In this document: positions 9,015 to 19,103 of the stretch, piece by piece
How the letters are laid out: each line of letters starts with the position of its first letter
Position numbering within the stretch: position 1 is the stretch's first letter
Source of the DNA: Methanothermobacter sp.
Lineage (GTDB): Archaea; Methanobacteriota; Methanobacteria; Methanobacteriales; DSM-23052
Length of the DNA stretch: 64,000 nucleotides
Reading direction: 5' to 3'
NCBI GenBank assembly: GCA_030055615.1
Contig: JASFYN010000002.1
Location: forward strand, 62,001 to 126,000
Program-made: the position numbers and the translations under genes
Notes under the pieces: model-generated
What the model saw: only the letters and a program-made list of their open reading frames with translations
Database searches by the model: none
What the model was told of the DNA's origin: nothing

Positions 9015-9983
9015 ATGAATTATAAGGTTCTTGAGTTCCTATATGAAAACAGGGAAAAGTTCGCATCTGTAGATGAGATAGCGTCAAAATTGGGCCTTGA
9101 ACTTGATAAAGTCTTGGAAATACTTAAAATCCTTGAGGATAGGGGTTATAAGTTTGAGAAATCAGAGGAAGGGTACAGGTTAAAGGAGCCAAGTGATGAT
9201 TTATCACCATCTAAGATAAAAAAGGGCTTAAAGACACGTTATATCGGCAGAAAAATCTACTGTTTTGATGAAGTCGACTCCACCAATATTATAGCTAAAG
9301 AACTCGCGGAAGACGATGCTAGTGAGGGTACGGTTGTCATAGCAAAGACCCAAACAAGGGGTCGAGGTAGGCGGGGTAAAAAGTGGATATCACCTCGTGG
9401 CGGTATATGGATGTCAATAATATTAAGGCCAGAGATACCGCCTGCTGAGGCCCCCCATTTAACCCTTGTAACCGGTGTTGCAGTTGCTAAACTCCTTAAG
9501 AGGGAGTTTGGTTTAGATGTTGGGATAAAATGGCCCAATGATATACTTATTGGGGACAGGAAAGTCTGCGGTATATTGACAGAGGCTCATGCCCGTTTTA
9601 ACACCATAGAATATATTGTTGTGGGTATAGGGATAGATACGAACGTTGACGTGGACTTGTTCCCAGAAGAGTTCCGTGAAGGGGCCACATCCCTCAAAAA
9701 GGAGCTTAAGAGGGATGTTGATTCTGTTGATCTTATTAGGAAGCTTTTAGTCGAATTTGAGAAAGTTTATGAGGACTTTAAAAAGGGAATGTTCTCTGAG
9801 ATATTAAATGAGTGGAGAAGATTCTCAAAGACTATAGGAAGTTATGTTGAGATCAGGAAGCAGTTGGGCGAAATCGTGAGAGGTGAGGCTGTTGGTGTGA
9901 ACAGTGAGGGTGCTCTTATATTAGAATTGGATAATGGGAAATTAAGGAAGATAGTTTCGGGGGAGTGCATACATCTAAGATAG
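9015..9983 (+). CDS. birA: Biotin--[acetyl-CoA-carboxylase] ligase, with N-terminal HTH
   Basis: Biotin protein ligase that activates biotin as biotinyl-AMP and attaches it to the pyruvate carboxylase B subunit. 322 residues. An N-terminal winged-helix domain (residues about 1-60, VLEFLYENREKFASVDEIASK) precedes the ligase domain with the biotinyl-AMP loop GRGRRGKKW and the KWPNDIL motif, then a C-terminal SH3-like domain (GEAVGVNSEGALIL). The HTH suggests a bifunctional ligase/repressor as in E. coli BirA (inference). It begins on the base after the pycA stop, so the two form one operon. Confidence 0.95.
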   Translation: MNYKVLEFLYENREKFASVDEIASKLGLELDKVLEILKILEDRGYKFEKSEEGYRLKEPSDDLSPSKIKKGLKTRYIGRKIYCFDEVDSTNIIAKELAEDDASEGTVVIAKTQTRGRGRRGKKWISPRGGIWMSIILRPEIPPAEAPHLTLVTGVAVAKLLKREFGLDVGIKWPNDILIGDRKVCGILTEAHARFNTIEYIVVGIGIDTNVDVDLFPEEFREGATSLKKELKRDVDSVDLIRKLLVEFEKVYEDFKKGMFSEILNEWRRFSKTIGSYVEIRKQLGEIVRGEAVGVNSEGALILELDNGKLRKIVSGECIHLR

Positions 9984-9987
9984 GCTT

Positions 9988-11004
9988 TTAGGGACATTCT
10001 ATGGTGGCAGGTTTTCCGAGATCTCCTCTTACTTTAAATTTTTTGCCTGTAATCTTCTCTGTGACATGTATGTTGGTATAGGCGTGCATTGAGAATTCAA
10101 CAGTTTTTATTATGGATTTTCCCGCGATTGACATGTATGGTATGATCTGATCACCCATGTATTTATCTATTGGCAACCCTTCTTCTAGGAATCTTATCAG
10201 CTCTTCTGCGGCTTCTTTTCCAACGATTTCTGCCGGTTTTCCCTTTTCGCCGAGTGAACTGGCCCCTATTCTGGTGTTGCCTTCGGCCCAGAGTATTATA
10301 CCTGAGCCTGGTGAAAGGGTATCATTGGAATGTTCTGTTCTTATTTCTGCGTCTAATCCCTCTTTTTGTAGTTCTTTTTGGGCTGCCCGCGCTTGTCTCT
10401 CGGCAACGTGTAGTGGGAGTCTACCGGCATGTGATATCCCTTTTATGGATTTTATCCTTGTTTTTGTCAATTTTATTGGTTTTAGTTTTTTTATGGGTTG
10501 TATTTTTGCTTCTATGATGCCTCCACCTTTTGGATAGTATCCTCTTTTTAGTAGTTTTATTTTTGCTTTGTAGCCCATCTTTTCTAGTAGGGGTAATGTT
10601 ACATTTTTTAGGTAGTCTATTGGTGGTGACCATTTGACGTCGGTTCCGCCTCGTATCTTGAATTTTGTTTTGTCTTCTGCGAATGCTGCGGGTATCATCA
10701 GTGCCTGGAGTACTAGTCCTATGCTACCTGCAGTTTTAACATCAAAGTAGAAGGTTCCCCCTTTTATTTTTTGTGGGGTGAATTTGATTTCCATGGATCC
10801 TATCTTGGCCCCTTTTAGTTTGGCTTCTGTTATTTTGGCTAGTGCTTTGATTGCTGTTAAGTGTTGGTATGAGAGGCCTTTTTTGGGTCTGTTAGCTCTT
10901 ATGTTGTATATTTTTATTGGGGTTGATGTTAGGGCTGCGAGTGCTGTGGATATTCTTACGAGGGCTCCTCCTCCTTCACCGAATGATCCGTCGATTTCAA
11001 GCAA
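9988..11004 (-). CDS. rtcA: RNA 3'-terminal phosphate cyclase
   Basis: Converts RNA 3'-phosphate ends to 2',3'-cyclic phosphates through a covalent enzyme-AMP intermediate. 338 residues. Family features: N-terminal LEIDGSFGEGGGALVRISTA, the IRANRPKKGLSYQHL segment, RGGTDVKWSPPIDY, and a C-terminal histidine (His307, in MHAYTNIHV) that aligns with the adenylated histidine of bacterial RtcA. It is followed 4 nt away by the convergent birA stop. Upstream on the same strand is the SelA-like PLP gene, 5 nt apart. Confidence 0.94.
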   Translation of the reverse strand: MLEIDGSFGEGGGALVRISTALAALTSTPIKIYNIRANRPKKGLSYQHLTAIKALAKITEAKLKGAKIGSMEIKFTPQKIKGGTFYFDVKTAGSIGLVLQALMIPAAFAEDKTKFKIRGGTDVKWSPPIDYLKNVTLPLLEKMGYKAKIKLLKRGYYPKGGGIIEAKIQPIKKLKPIKLTKTRIKSIKGISHAGRLPLHVAERQARAAQKELQKEGLDAEIRTEHSNDTLSPGSGIILWAEGNTRIGASSLGEKGKPAEIVGKEAAEELIRFLEEGLPIDKYMGDQIIPYMSIAGKSIIKTVEFSMHAYTNIHVTEKITGKKFKVRGDLGKPATIECP

Positions 11005-11009
11005 AAATT

Positions 11010-12176
11010 TTAGCCTCCTAGTATATTTTTTGCTTTTGTTGGTTCCTTTATGGTATCTAATAGTTTTTGGAATGTTTCTTCTAGGATTTTTGCTATCTGG
11101 GCCGGTTTTAGTCTTTGTGCGTCTGGTGCTGCAAAGTCTAATCTGAGTGTTGGGGATGCTCCTGGCATTCCAGCGGCTGGTATTGTTATTATTCCATGTT
11201 CTTGGAGTAGTAGCATGGCCCAGAGGTATGATGTGTCCTGTGAGGATAATCTTGTTTTAACATTGTGTCTTTGTATTTCTTTTTTTATCTTCTCTGGGCG
11301 GATCATGACACCTGTGGGGGTCTTCTGGAAACCTTTGAAGACTTTTTTAAGTTTTTTGTGCACTTCGTCCCTTATTTTAATGGCTTTGAGGATATTTGAG
11401 GGTTTGAATTCTTCTAGTGCTCTTACCATCGCTGCTATGAGTGGTGGTTGTGCTTCGAGGCCAAACTGGTATGCTATAGTTTTTATTTTATTGACTAGTC
11501 TGGTTTTTCCGGTTAGTATTCCGCCGCGGGGTCCGTTCATGAGCTTGTCTGTGCTTGTAATGGCAAGATCTGCTCCTAGTTCTATTGCTTTGGGTTGTTT
11601 GTATATTATTGTCCTTATTCGGGCTCCTGATGCATCATCAACCATTACTGGTATCCCTTTTTTCTTTGATAGGCTGATTATCCTCTTGAATTCTCCTATC
11701 TCTATTATTTTATGGTCCATGGTGGCTCCTGTTATGAAGGTGAGAGATGTCCCTGGGGGGATGTGAAATTCTTTGATATTATCGAATTCTAGGTATTCTG
11801 CGCCTCTTATTTTGGCACTTTCTGGTATTGATGGGTGTGATGGGGACTCTGGGAGGTAATGTACAATTTTGTCCCCGGGTTTTGTTAAGGCTATGATGGT
11901 GGCCAATATCCCTGATGTTGTACGGTTGAATGCTATGGCCTTCTCTCCCCCCAAATGTTCTAATGCCAGTTTTTGAAGTTTTTCTTCGTATACTGCAGGC
12001 CCTATATATGTTTCAAGGAGTTTTTTGTCCTCTTTTTTTATGGGAAAGCCGCCTGCGAGGCCTGTGAGGTCATATAGAGCCTCTCTACCCTTTTCATCTA
12101 AAGTGGATCTGATTATTTTGAATGCTTGTTCTTTTTTTAGTATTTCATCTTCAGGCCCTTTGATGAGCATGTTCAT
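11010..12176 (-). CDS. SelA-like pyridoxal-phosphate protein (MJ0158/UPF0425 family)
   Basis: PLP-dependent fold-type I protein of 388 residues, related to bacterial selenocysteine synthase SelA but found in many archaea without selenocysteine. The PLP lysine is in ITSTDKLMNGPRGG (Lys211), with the ring-binding aspartate in PVMVDDASGAR and the phosphate-binding RTTSG (about 85-89). Its reaction is not known to me, so I give no substrate. It lies between the NYN-domain gene and rtcA, all on the minus strand with short gaps, which suggests cotranscription. Confidence 0.88.
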   Translation of the reverse strand: MNMLIKGPEDEILKKEQAFKIIRSTLDEKGREALYDLTGLAGGFPIKKEDKKLLETYIGPAVYEEKLQKLALEHLGGEKAIAFNRTTSGILATIIALTKPGDKIVHYLPESPSHPSIPESAKIRGAEYLEFDNIKEFHIPPGTSLTFITGATMDHKIIEIGEFKRIISLSKKKGIPVMVDDASGARIRTIIYKQPKAIELGADLAITSTDKLMNGPRGGILTGKTRLVNKIKTIAYQFGLEAQPPLIAAMVRALEEFKPSNILKAIKIRDEVHKKLKKVFKGFQKTPTGVMIRPEKIKKEIQRHNVKTRLSSQDTSYLWAMLLLQEHGIITIPAAGMPGASPTLRLDFAAPDAQRLKPAQIAKILEETFQKLLDTIKEPTKAKNILGG

Positions 12177-12196
12177 TATGAGGGGCCCCCTAATAA

Positions 12197-12700
12197 TTAT
12201 TCCTTTGACCTTTTTTCTTCGGATTTTAATATTATCGCATCATCAGCGGCATTTTTCAAGGCGGCGCTGAAACCGGGCTCTGCCCCGATGACAATGGTGT
12301 GTTTGCCATTTTCTTTTGCCTTGTTGATTATGGGGAGAAAATCAGCATCACGAGTCATTAATGCTATTATGTCAATATTAGGATTATAAATAAGTTCCAT
12401 GGCCTCCACGGCCATGTAAACATCAGTATCACCCGCGACGACAATTGGAGTGAATCCCTGGTTTACGATAGCCTCTATGAGCTTATCAGAAGCATATTGG
12501 TTTAAGAGGACTTTACCAACCCTCATATTACCATACTCTGATAATATCTTCTTAACAAGGTCGAGGTCTAAGCTGAACTCCTTCCTAAGCATGTTAGGAC
12601 CATCAACAAGCAACCCAATATTTTTATCCTCAGATTCCCTTTTCCTTATAGGTATATAATCTCTAATGGATGTTAGTTTTTCAAAACGGCGCATTTTCAT
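12197..12700 (-). CDS. NYN (PIN-like) domain protein, putative RNase
   Basis: 167-residue protein of the archaeal TIGR00288/LabA-like NYN family. The PIN-fold acidic residues are visible in [26 protein letters not shown] and [14 protein letters not shown], the pattern of a metal-dependent nuclease site. The C-terminus [20 protein letters not shown] is characteristic of the family. An RNA-processing role is inferred from the fold and from the neighbouring rtcA; no substrate is known. AGGATGA-like sequence lies just upstream of the ATG. The 167 bp before it towards 12868 contain only short spurious ORFs. Confidence 0.85.
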   Translation of the reverse strand: MKMRRFEKLTSIRDYIPIRKRESEDKNIGLLVDGPNMLRKEFSLDLDLVKKILSEYGNMRVGKVLLNQYASDKLIEAIVNQGFTPIVVAGDTDVYMAVEAMELIYNPNIDIIALMTRDADFLPIINKAKENGKHTIVIGAEPGFSAALKNAADDAIILKSEEKRSKE

Positions 12701-12867
12701 CCTCCAATATCATCCTAGTTTTTTTACCTCCCCATGTTAATGCCAATGCCCCTTTCACCATGTGGTGGGGGCTCTTCCCACTCTGGTTGGTTGGCGAGCA
12801 TTATAAAAAATTCCCATTTGATAGTATGTTTTTTCGTCCTTTTATTCCTTTTACATGAATCAAATTT

Positions 12868-13632
12868 TTAGAATATTAATTTTTTGGGAGCTGATGAACA
12901 CATCCAATTGATGTGCCTTTCTTTTAATCCACCTTGGAGTAGAGATCCTATAAACCATTTGAGTCCATCTACAGGTGATGGGTTATGTTCTTGGCCAAGG
13001 TCTGTGGCAATTATACACTTCTTATATCCAACATATTTTATGGCCTCTATAATCCTACCCAAGGGTAATTTTTCATGGAAACATGCTACGAGGCAATGTT
13101 CAAGTAGGGCCCCCTTTGACATTTCCTTTTGTTCTTCTAGACTTGCACCCACTATTCTAGTCAGGGGGTGATTGACTAGTATTCTTCGTATCCCAGTGGA
13201 TTTTGCTAAATCTATAACCTCGAGTATCTCATATGGTTTAAGGTGTCCTGTTGCAAGTACTAGGTCATGTTCTGCTATGACTTCCAGGACGTCCTCTATG
13301 TTTGAAATGTTAATTTTTTCCCTTGAAATTGTCGGCATCCACACAAATCTGCCTCCAAGTTTTGCCGAGGCCTTCACTGCACTGGGGTTCAAACCTCCAA
13401 TGGTTTCGTTGAGTGTCACGCCACCTATGACCTTCAAGCCTGTGAGCTTAGATGCTATCCTGGCTCTTGAAGCGGTTGGTTCGACATGATTTTTTATTAC
13501 TATAGCATCCATTCCTTCGACTTGGGCTTCTCTTGCAACTTCAATATCATCCAATAATCTAGGCACTATATCTGGCCCCGGGTGAATGTGGGTGTCGATC
13601 ATCCCTTCTAGGCTAACGTTTAACCCTTTCAT
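12868..13632 (-). CDS. Amidohydrolase-like protein (DUF6282 type)
   Basis: 254-residue predicted TIM-barrel metal hydrolase. The metal-binding start motif is [11 protein letters not shown], followed by further histidines in [23 protein letters not shown] and [12 protein letters not shown], and an acidic [11 protein letters not shown] near the C-terminus, a pattern typical of amidohydrolases. The substrate is unknown. I start it at [10 protein letters not shown] (13632), 8 nt after AGGGTGA; a longer frame to 13662 lacks such a site. It overlaps the 3' end of the fumarase gene by 20 nt, so the two are coupled. Confidence 0.75.
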   Translation of the reverse strand: MKGLNVSLEGMIDTHIHPGPDIVPRLLDDIEVAREAQVEGMDAIVIKNHVEPTASRARIASKLTGLKVIGGVTLNETIGGLNPSAVKASAKLGGRFVWMPTISREKINISNIEDVLEVIAEHDLVLATGHLKPYEILEVIDLAKSTGIRRILVNHPLTRIVGASLEEQKEMSKGALLEHCLVACFHEKLPLGRIIEAIKYVGYKKCIIATDLGQEHNPSPVDGLKWFIGSLLQGGLKERHINWMCSSAPKKLIF

Positions 13633-14173
13633 ACAAATTTTCACCCTTAGAATCCATGGCAACGATTAATGGCCCGAATTCTTGGACTTCGAACTCCCAT
13701 ATAGCCTCTGGGATGCCGAGACTTGGCCAATAGACTTTCTTAACCTCCTTAACACTTTCTCCGTAAAGTGCTGCGCATCCCCCCACTGCCGCAAGGTAAA
13801 CTGCACATTCTTTAGTTAGAGCATCTTGAACATTCTTATCCATGCCACCTTTGCCTATTATGGCCTTAACACCTAAGCTTATGATCTTGGGCTGGTATGG
13901 GTTCATTCTAGTGCTTGTTGTGGGTCCTACAACTATGAGATCTACTGGAGGTTCATCTATAATATCTCCTTCTAGTGGCCCTTTCTGTTTTATTATGGGT
14001 CCTGCGTGGAATATTACTGTCCCTTCTAGGTTGTATGGTGCCCCTTCTTTTATCATTTTTTTATGTGCACGGTCGCGGGCTGTGAATATAGTCCCTGAAA
14101 TATAGACGACATCGCCTATCTTGAGCTTTTTAATGTCTTCATCAAATAATGGTGTTTTAAGTTTCGCTTCCAC
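13613..14173 (-). CDS. fumB: Fumarate hydratase, beta subunit (class I)
   Basis: C-terminal-domain subunit of the split, [4Fe-4S]-dependent class I fumarase, acting in the reductive branch from oxaloacetate to succinate. 186 residues from the chosen GTG start. Conserved parts: [55 protein letters not shown] and a C-terminal ...[23 protein letters not shown] 14173 has GGTGAT exactly 4 nt upstream, the spacing seen repeatedly here; a GTG at 14182 lies inside this site. The alpha subunit is not in the window. Confidence 0.93.
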   Translation of the reverse strand: MEAKLKTPLFDEDIKKLKIGDVVYISGTIFTARDRAHKKMIKEGAPYNLEGTVIFHAGPIIKQKGPLEGDIIDEPPVDLIVVGPTTSTRMNPYQPKIISLGVKAIIGKGGMDKNVQDALTKECAVYLAAVGGCAALYGESVKEVKKVYWPSLGIPEAIWEFEVQEFGPLIVAMDSKGENLYERVKR

Positions 14174-14298
14174 TTTTATCACCCTAATAGAAGAGGGGGG
14201 TGGAGAACTTATTATTATTGGGTGGTTTTATAGTAAATATTTTTATTCTTGATAGTGGAGATACTCCAATGTTAGGTAATTAGGGGTGGAGAATTAAA

Positions 14299-16119
14299 TT
14301 GTCGAGTGCAAAGAATATTACGGGCCTTTCAAGGTATATTATGAGTCTGCCCTCTACTAGGATTTCCCTACTTTCAATGATATTCCTAAGTTTTGTTATA
14401 GGGGCTGTTGGGTTTCTATTAGATCCTATTAGGGGTAGTCTTCTTGAGGATATAATTGATGGTGGCACTAGTGGTGTTATAATATTTGGGTTTGGATCTA
14501 TCATGGCCGGTGCTTTAACTCAGCCTTGGGTTAATTCTCTTGGCGGTCGGCGGATGAAAATGAAACAGTCCATGTTCCTCGCATTCTTTTCCATGTTAAT
14601 ATTTTCAATAGTATACCTTGTCGGTTGCTTGGCCTCAACACTCCTTGAGATGGATCTTATAGTCAATTTCATAATCTTGGCTTCTGTACTTATTTTCGCT
14701 TTCAGGCTCCTTGTTATATGGAGCACTTCTAATATAAGCTTCTTGAATTCTATGTTTATCGCAGCAACTCAACCGGCTCTCATAATTTCTATGGATATTG
14801 TTGTGGTGTTTTTAAGCCTCACAACTACCAATATTGGCTATTTCAGTATAGTAGCATTCCTTGTTAAGGCTATAATAGCAGCGATTATCCTAGTATTGGC
14901 TATTTACTCCTTTGTACTTGTGGTTGAATCTCCTATGCGACGCAATCTTGGTGTGGGCTCCTTAGAATTTTTAAGCCTATTCTTATCCCATATTACTGAG
15001 AATTCACCAGCCCTCGAGGGCCTATTCGAGGAAATAGGCGAACCGATAGATACCATCATAGGAGTGATAGCATTCAAGAAGGGTTCGAAACTTAAGGGAT
15101 TATTCTTGAGCCCGTCTGTGCACCCTGGTCCAATTGGTAGTATCGGTGGGGGTAACATGCCAACATTACTCGCTGAAAAATTTAACACTTTTACAATGGT
15201 GGCCCATGGGCCTTCAACACATGATTTCAATCCAGTATCTACAAAAGAAATTGAAAAGATGGAAAAGGCGATAAAGGATGCTCTAGATGGTATGGAATAC
15301 TATGGGCATGCCAGCAGATTTTATAGGCTGGAAAATGATAATGCTAAGATTGGAGTGCAATTTTTTGGTGATGGTTTACTGTTGTTAGCTACTATGGCAC
15401 CTGATGGTTTTGATGATATTGATTTTGGGGTGGGTCTTTCCCTTATAAACTTTGCTAGAAGTCGTTGCAATTCAAAGAATGTTATACTAGTTGATTGTCA
15501 TAATTCATTTAAAGGAGAGGCTAGCAGGGTCATGCCAGGTAACAGTGAAGTTTTTGATTTTATGGATGCTTTGGAGGAACTTAAATGTCCAAAGGAGATG
15601 AAAGATTTGAAGGTTGGTTGTGCATCCAATACTCTAAAAGGGTTATCAAAGGAGGATGGTGTGGGTCAGAGTGGTGTGAAAGTCCTCTTAGTTGAAGTGG
15701 ATGGTCAAAAGACAGCGTATATCCTCCTTGATGCGAATAATATGGTTCAGGGTTTCAGGGAGGAGATACTTGAAAGTGTGAAGTCCCTTGGCATCCAAGA
15801 TGGTGAGGTTATGACCACTGATACACATTATGTGAACACTCTTTCAGGAGGCCATAATCCTGTGGGTAAAAGGAAAAGGGATAAGATCATAAAGGCTATA
15901 CTTGAATGTGTAGAATCTGCAGTTGATGATTTAGAGCCTGTGGAGGTGGCTTGTGCCACTGCAAGGGTGAAAGGTCTTAACACTTTAGGCCCTACTAATT
16001 CAACCGAGCTTGTATCAACGATAAGTTCTATTGTGGCTGTTAGCAGAGTGTTGGCCCCGATAATTTTCTTGATAGCATTGGTGTTTGTTCTTGTATGGAT
16101 ATTCTATCTAAACCTTTAG
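14299..16119 (+). CDS. DUF2070 multi-pass membrane protein
   Basis: 606-residue archaeal membrane protein of the DUF2070 family. Residues about 15-215 contain six to seven hydrophobic segments (for example MIFLSFVIGAVGFLL, MLIFSIVYLVGCLA). A large soluble domain follows with conserved LSPSVHPGPIGSIGGGNMP, MVAHGPSTHDFNP and TTDTHYVNTLSGGHNP, histidine-rich motifs that suggest a metal site (inference). A final transmembrane helix ends the protein. Function unknown. The start is TTG with GGGGTGGAG about 8 nt upstream. It is transcribed divergently from fumB. Confidence 0.85.
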   Translation: MSSAKNITGLSRYIMSLPSTRISLLSMIFLSFVIGAVGFLLDPIRGSLLEDIIDGGTSGVIIFGFGSIMAGALTQPWVNSLGGRRMKMKQSMFLAFFSMLIFSIVYLVGCLASTLLEMDLIVNFIILASVLIFAFRLLVIWSTSNISFLNSMFIAATQPALIISMDIVVVFLSLTTTNIGYFSIVAFLVKAIIAAIILVLAIYSFVLVVESPMRRNLGVGSLEFLSLFLSHITENSPALEGLFEEIGEPIDTIIGVIAFKKGSKLKGLFLSPSVHPGPIGSIGGGNMPTLLAEKFNTFTMVAHGPSTHDFNPVSTKEIEKMEKAIKDALDGMEYYGHASRFYRLENDNAKIGVQFFGDGLLLLATMAPDGFDDIDFGVGLSLINFARSRCNSKNVILVDCHNSFKGEASRVMPGNSEVFDFMDALEELKCPKEMKDLKVGCASNTLKGLSKEDGVGQSGVKVLLVEVDGQKTAYILLDANNMVQGFREEILESVKSLGIQDGEVMTTDTHYVNTLSGGHNPVGKRKRDKIIKAILECVESAVDDLEPVEVACATARVKGLNTLGPTNSTELVSTISSIVAVSRVLAPIIFLIALVFVLVWIFYLNL

Positions 16120-16403
16120 ATTGTGGTTGTGGTTAGTAGGATTGCCCATACCATGAACCAGATGAATATGAATGGGAGAACACCATTTGATAGCCATCCT
16201 TTGAAACCACCAACTTCTTCCTTTTCAAAGATTCTCTCTGCAATATTCCCGGTTAAGAGCAGGATTATAAGGCCTATGAATGTTCCGAGGGCTTGATTTT
16301 TACCAATCACGGGTATGGAACCGCCTGATACTATGAATGAGATTATGGCAGCTATAAAACCTGCCAGGCTATGGATTGCTGTTATTTTGGCGTCAACGTC
16401 CAT
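16116..16403 (-). CDS. Small membrane protein, DUF5379/EMC6-like
   Basis: 95 residues with three hydrophobic helices: about 10-28 (AGFIAAIISFIVSGG), 36-52 (ALGTFIGLIILLLTGN) and 75-92 (LPFIFIWFMVWAILLTT). The IGKNQALGTFIGLIILL and KGWLSNGVLPFI segments fit the methanogen DUF5379 family, which has been compared with the EMC6 insertase subunit; that link is from memory and tentative. GGAGGT lies 9 nt before the ATG. It overlaps the divergently read DUF2070 gene end by 4 nt. Confidence 0.6.
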   Translation of the reverse strand: MDVDAKITAIHSLAGFIAAIISFIVSGGSIPVIGKNQALGTFIGLIILLLTGNIAERIFEKEEVGGFKGWLSNGVLPFIFIWFMVWAILLTTTTI

Positions 16404-16508
16404 CTAAATCTTACCTCCATGAAAAAATTCATAAAGGATGTTATCACCTAATATTTAATAAAACTTTGCCACTAAAAGTCATGGACTATTTTTTTGTGGT
16501 GGATGCTG

Positions 16509-18455
16509 ATGAAGACAATGTCAAATGTTGATGTGTTTGCAGTAGCCCATGAATTAGATGGACTATTGAAGGGTGCGAAGGTTAATAAAGCCTATCAGCC
16601 ATTAGAGGATACTATAATTTTGAGGTTGCATGTTAAAGATGAGGGTAGGGTAGATCTTCTCATACAAGCCGGTGTAAGGGTACATATAACACGTTACCCT
16701 TTAGAGAATCCTATGGTGCCCCCATCATTTCCAATGTTATTGCGCAAACACCTTAAGGGTGGAATAATACAAAAAATTGAACAATATGATTTTGATAGGA
16801 TACTGAAAGTGAGGATAAAGAGGGACAGGATATACACGCTAGTAGTTGAATTATTTGGGAAAGGTAACATAATACTCCTAGACGAGGATGATAAGATAAT
16901 ATTGCCACTTAGGAGGGAGGTATGGAGTGAGAGGAAAATACTACCCGGAGAAACCTACAAGCACCCCCCAGAGCATGCCATAAACCCACTAGAAGCTGAT
17001 ATGGACCAGTTAACCCGGCAGATAAAGGAATCAGAGACTGATATTGTAAGAACCCTTGCACGCAATGGACTTGGGGGCTTATACGCCGAGGAAGTACTCT
17101 TAAAAGCCGGGATCCAGAAAAACCTGCCAGCAAACAAACTAAACACAAATGATATCAGAAAAGTTTATGAGGCGATCAATGAGACCTTCAAACCCCTCAA
17201 AAAATTGGATTTCACACCCAACATTATCGAGGACAAAGATGTTATACCACTAGAACTTGAAATATACAAGAACAGAAAACGAGAATACTACAACACCTAT
17301 AATGAAGCTGCTGACGAATTCTTCGCGAAAAAAATCCGGGAAAAAATAAAAAGGGAAAAAGAAAAAATATGGGAAGATAAAATAAAAAAATACGAAAAAA
17401 GATTAAGAATACAAAAGGAAACCCTTAAAAATTACAAAAGAAAAGCCAAGGAATCCTCCCTAAAAGGCGACCTAATCTACTCAAATTATAAACTAATCCA
17501 AAACTTACTCAAAACCATATCAAAGGCCAGAAAAGAATACCCATACGAGGAAATACTTAAAAGATTGAAAAAGGGTAAAAAAGAGGGCATACCAGAAGCT
17601 CAGCTAATAGAATCAGTCGACAAGAAAGGCAAAATCACAATAAGAATAGAGGACAAAACAATAACCCTAGACACGACAAAAAGCCTCGAAGAGAACGCCG
17701 AAGCATACTATGAAAAAGCCAAAAAGGCCAAGAAGAAAATAGACGGAGTCAAGGATGCTATCCGCCAAACCAAGGATAAAATAAAGGAGATTAAGGAAAA
17801 AAGGGAAATATCACTCAAAAAGATAAGCCTGCCAGAGAAGAGGTTAAAAAGGAAGCTTAAATGGTTCGAAAAATTCAGATGGTTCATCTCGTCTCAAGGA
17901 TTCCTAGTATTGGCTGGTAGAGACGCCACAACCAATGAAATACTCGTGAAAAAATACATGGAAGACAAGGACCTCTACCTCCACTCAGACATCCACGGCG
18001 CCCCATCAGTCATAATAAAAAGTAAAGGAGAGAAAATACCGGAAAACACGATAAAAGAAGCCGCAATATTCGCAGCATCATTCTCTAACGCGTGGAAACA
18101 AGGCTACAGTCACCTTGACGTTTATTGGGTTCACCCCGATCAAGTTACAAAAACACCACCACCTGGAGAATACGTGCAAAAAGGAGCATTTGTAATAAAA
18201 GGCCGAAGAAATTATATAAGAGGAGTGCCACTTGAAATAGCAGTTGGCATAATAGACTATGAAGGTCCAAGGATCATGAGCGGCCCTATAAGCGCCCTCA
18301 AAAAACACGCGAGAGAGTATGTTATAATAAAACCTGGTTACACTAAAAAAGAGGCCATAGCCAAGGAGATACTTAAAAGGATAGACCTTGATCAGCTTTT
18401 CACCCTTGAGGATATTATGAGGGTCCTCCCACCAGGGAAGTGTGATCTCGTCTAG
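16509..18455 (+). CDS. rqcH: Rqc2/RqcH homologue, NFACT family
   Basis: Ribosome-associated quality-control factor that binds 50S subunits with stalled nascent chains; 648 residues. An NFACT-N domain (SNVDVFAVAHELDGLLKGAK onward, with AGVRVHITRYP) is followed by a helix-hairpin region, a long charged coiled coil (about 265-450, Lys/Glu-rich) and the NFACT-R domain with KYMEDKDLYLHSDIHGAPS near residue 490. I choose ATG 16509, 5 nt after GGTGG; upstream in-frame codons to 16494 overlap that site. It converges with the arvC gene, overlapping by 4 nt. Confidence 0.93.
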   Translation: MKTMSNVDVFAVAHELDGLLKGAKVNKAYQPLEDTIILRLHVKDEGRVDLLIQAGVRVHITRYPLENPMVPPSFPMLLRKHLKGGIIQKIEQYDFDRILKVRIKRDRIYTLVVELFGKGNIILLDEDDKIILPLRREVWSERKILPGETYKHPPEHAINPLEADMDQLTRQIKESETDIVRTLARNGLGGLYAEEVLLKAGIQKNLPANKLNTNDIRKVYEAINETFKPLKKLDFTPNIIEDKDVIPLELEIYKNRKREYYNTYNEAADEFFAKKIREKIKREKEKIWEDKIKKYEKRLRIQKETLKNYKRKAKESSLKGDLIYSNYKLIQNLLKTISKARKEYPYEEILKRLKKGKKEGIPEAQLIESVDKKGKITIRIEDKTITLDTTKSLEENAEAYYEKAKKAKKKIDGVKDAIRQTKDKIKEIKEKREISLKKISLPEKRLKRKLKWFEKFRWFISSQGFLVLAGRDATTNEILVKKYMEDKDLYLHSDIHGAPSVIIKSKGEKIPENTIKEAAIFAASFSNAWKQGYSHLDVYWVHPDQVTKTPPPGEYVQKGAFVIKGRRNYIRGVPLEIAVGIIDYEGPRIMSGPISALKKHAREYVIIKPGYTKKEAIAKEILKRIDLDQLFTLEDIMRVLPPGKCDLV

Positions 18456-18739
18456 GATCTTTTTTTCAGCTGCTTTTTAAGGAGGAAATTTAAATCTATA
18501 ACATATTTTCCTTCTTCATCTGATACTATTATGGAATCGTCCTCGAGCAGAGGCGTCAGGTTAACCTCGTAGATGCCATTTTCGTGTATCATTATAGTTT
18601 CTATGGAACCGCTTGGACTTTTATTTTCTTGCTTTTTCTTGTGGGTATACTTGAAGTATCTGCCACCACACTTGGGGCATCCATCTGAGAGTTCTGCAAC
18701 ACTTTTGTACTTGGCACCGCAGTTAATGCATTGATGCAC
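18452..18739 (-). CDS. arvC: ArvC/OapC zinc-ribbon protein
   Basis: 95-residue protein with an N-terminal zinc ribbon ([10 protein letters not shown] then CPKCGGRYF), a Lys-rich linker and a C-terminal domain ending KKQLKKRS. It matches the euryarchaeal OapC family (COG3364), the third partner of the small GTPase ArvA/OapA and ArvB/OapB. The GTG start at 18739 has GGTGAT exactly 4 nt upstream and lies inside the end of arvB (17 nt overlap), which argues for translational coupling. A longer frame to 18760 has no ribosome binding site. Confidence 0.82.
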   Translation of the reverse strand: MHQCINCGAKYKSVAELSDGCPKCGGRYFKYTHKKKQENKSPSGSIETIMIHENGIYEVNLTPLLEDDSIIVSDEEGKYVIDLNFLLKKQLKKRS

Positions 18740-19091
18740 TAGAATCACCAATCTTCGCAATCATGGAAAGGAAATTGGACCCCTTTTTCACTGTTTTCAT
18801 GACATTGGCTGGGCCGATTATGGTGAGTCCAACGGTCTTCTTCTTTGAGAAGCCAAAGAGTTTCCTTTCATCCTTTTCCAAAGTGTGTATATCTATCCCT
18901 ACGAAGTTTTCTATGTCTATTTCCCTCATTGTCGTTTCTATGAGTTCTGCCTCTTCTGAGGGTGTGAGGCTCCCTTCTAGTACGAGGATGTCCCCATCTT
19001 TCACCCTTTCTATAATCATTGAAACCTTTTCAATGCTACTTTTATCCTCAAGGGCCTTTGACGATAAAAAATCCATTTTTAAGCCTTCCAT
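18723..19091 (-). CDS. arvB: ArvB/OapB, DUF2073 protein
   Basis: 122-residue DUF2073 protein, middle gene of the ArvABC set. Visible features: [34 protein letters not shown], the [19 protein letters not shown] segment and a C-terminal [25 protein letters not shown] stands 7 nt before the ATG. It follows the arvA stop by 12 nt and overlaps arvC by 17 nt. Its biochemical role is not known to me beyond the association with the GTPase. Confidence 0.83.
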   Translation of the reverse strand: MEGLKMDFLSSKALEDKSSIEKVSMIIERVKDGDILVLEGSLTPSEEAELIETTMREIDIENFVGIDIHTLEKDERKLFGFSKKKTVGLTIIGPANVMKTVKKGSNFLSMIAKIGDSSASMH

Positions 19092-19103
19092 TTTTTTTAA
19101 CCT

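Noticed and set aside
11050-11766. 238-codon open frame on the plus strand opposite the SelA-like gene
   Set aside because: It is the antisense shadow of a clearly conserved PLP-protein gene; no ribosome binding site and no recognisable domains.
12714-12761. Short minus-strand ORF before the NYN gene that seemed to continue into a longer peptide
   Set aside because: On exact counting of the T run it stops after 16 codons.
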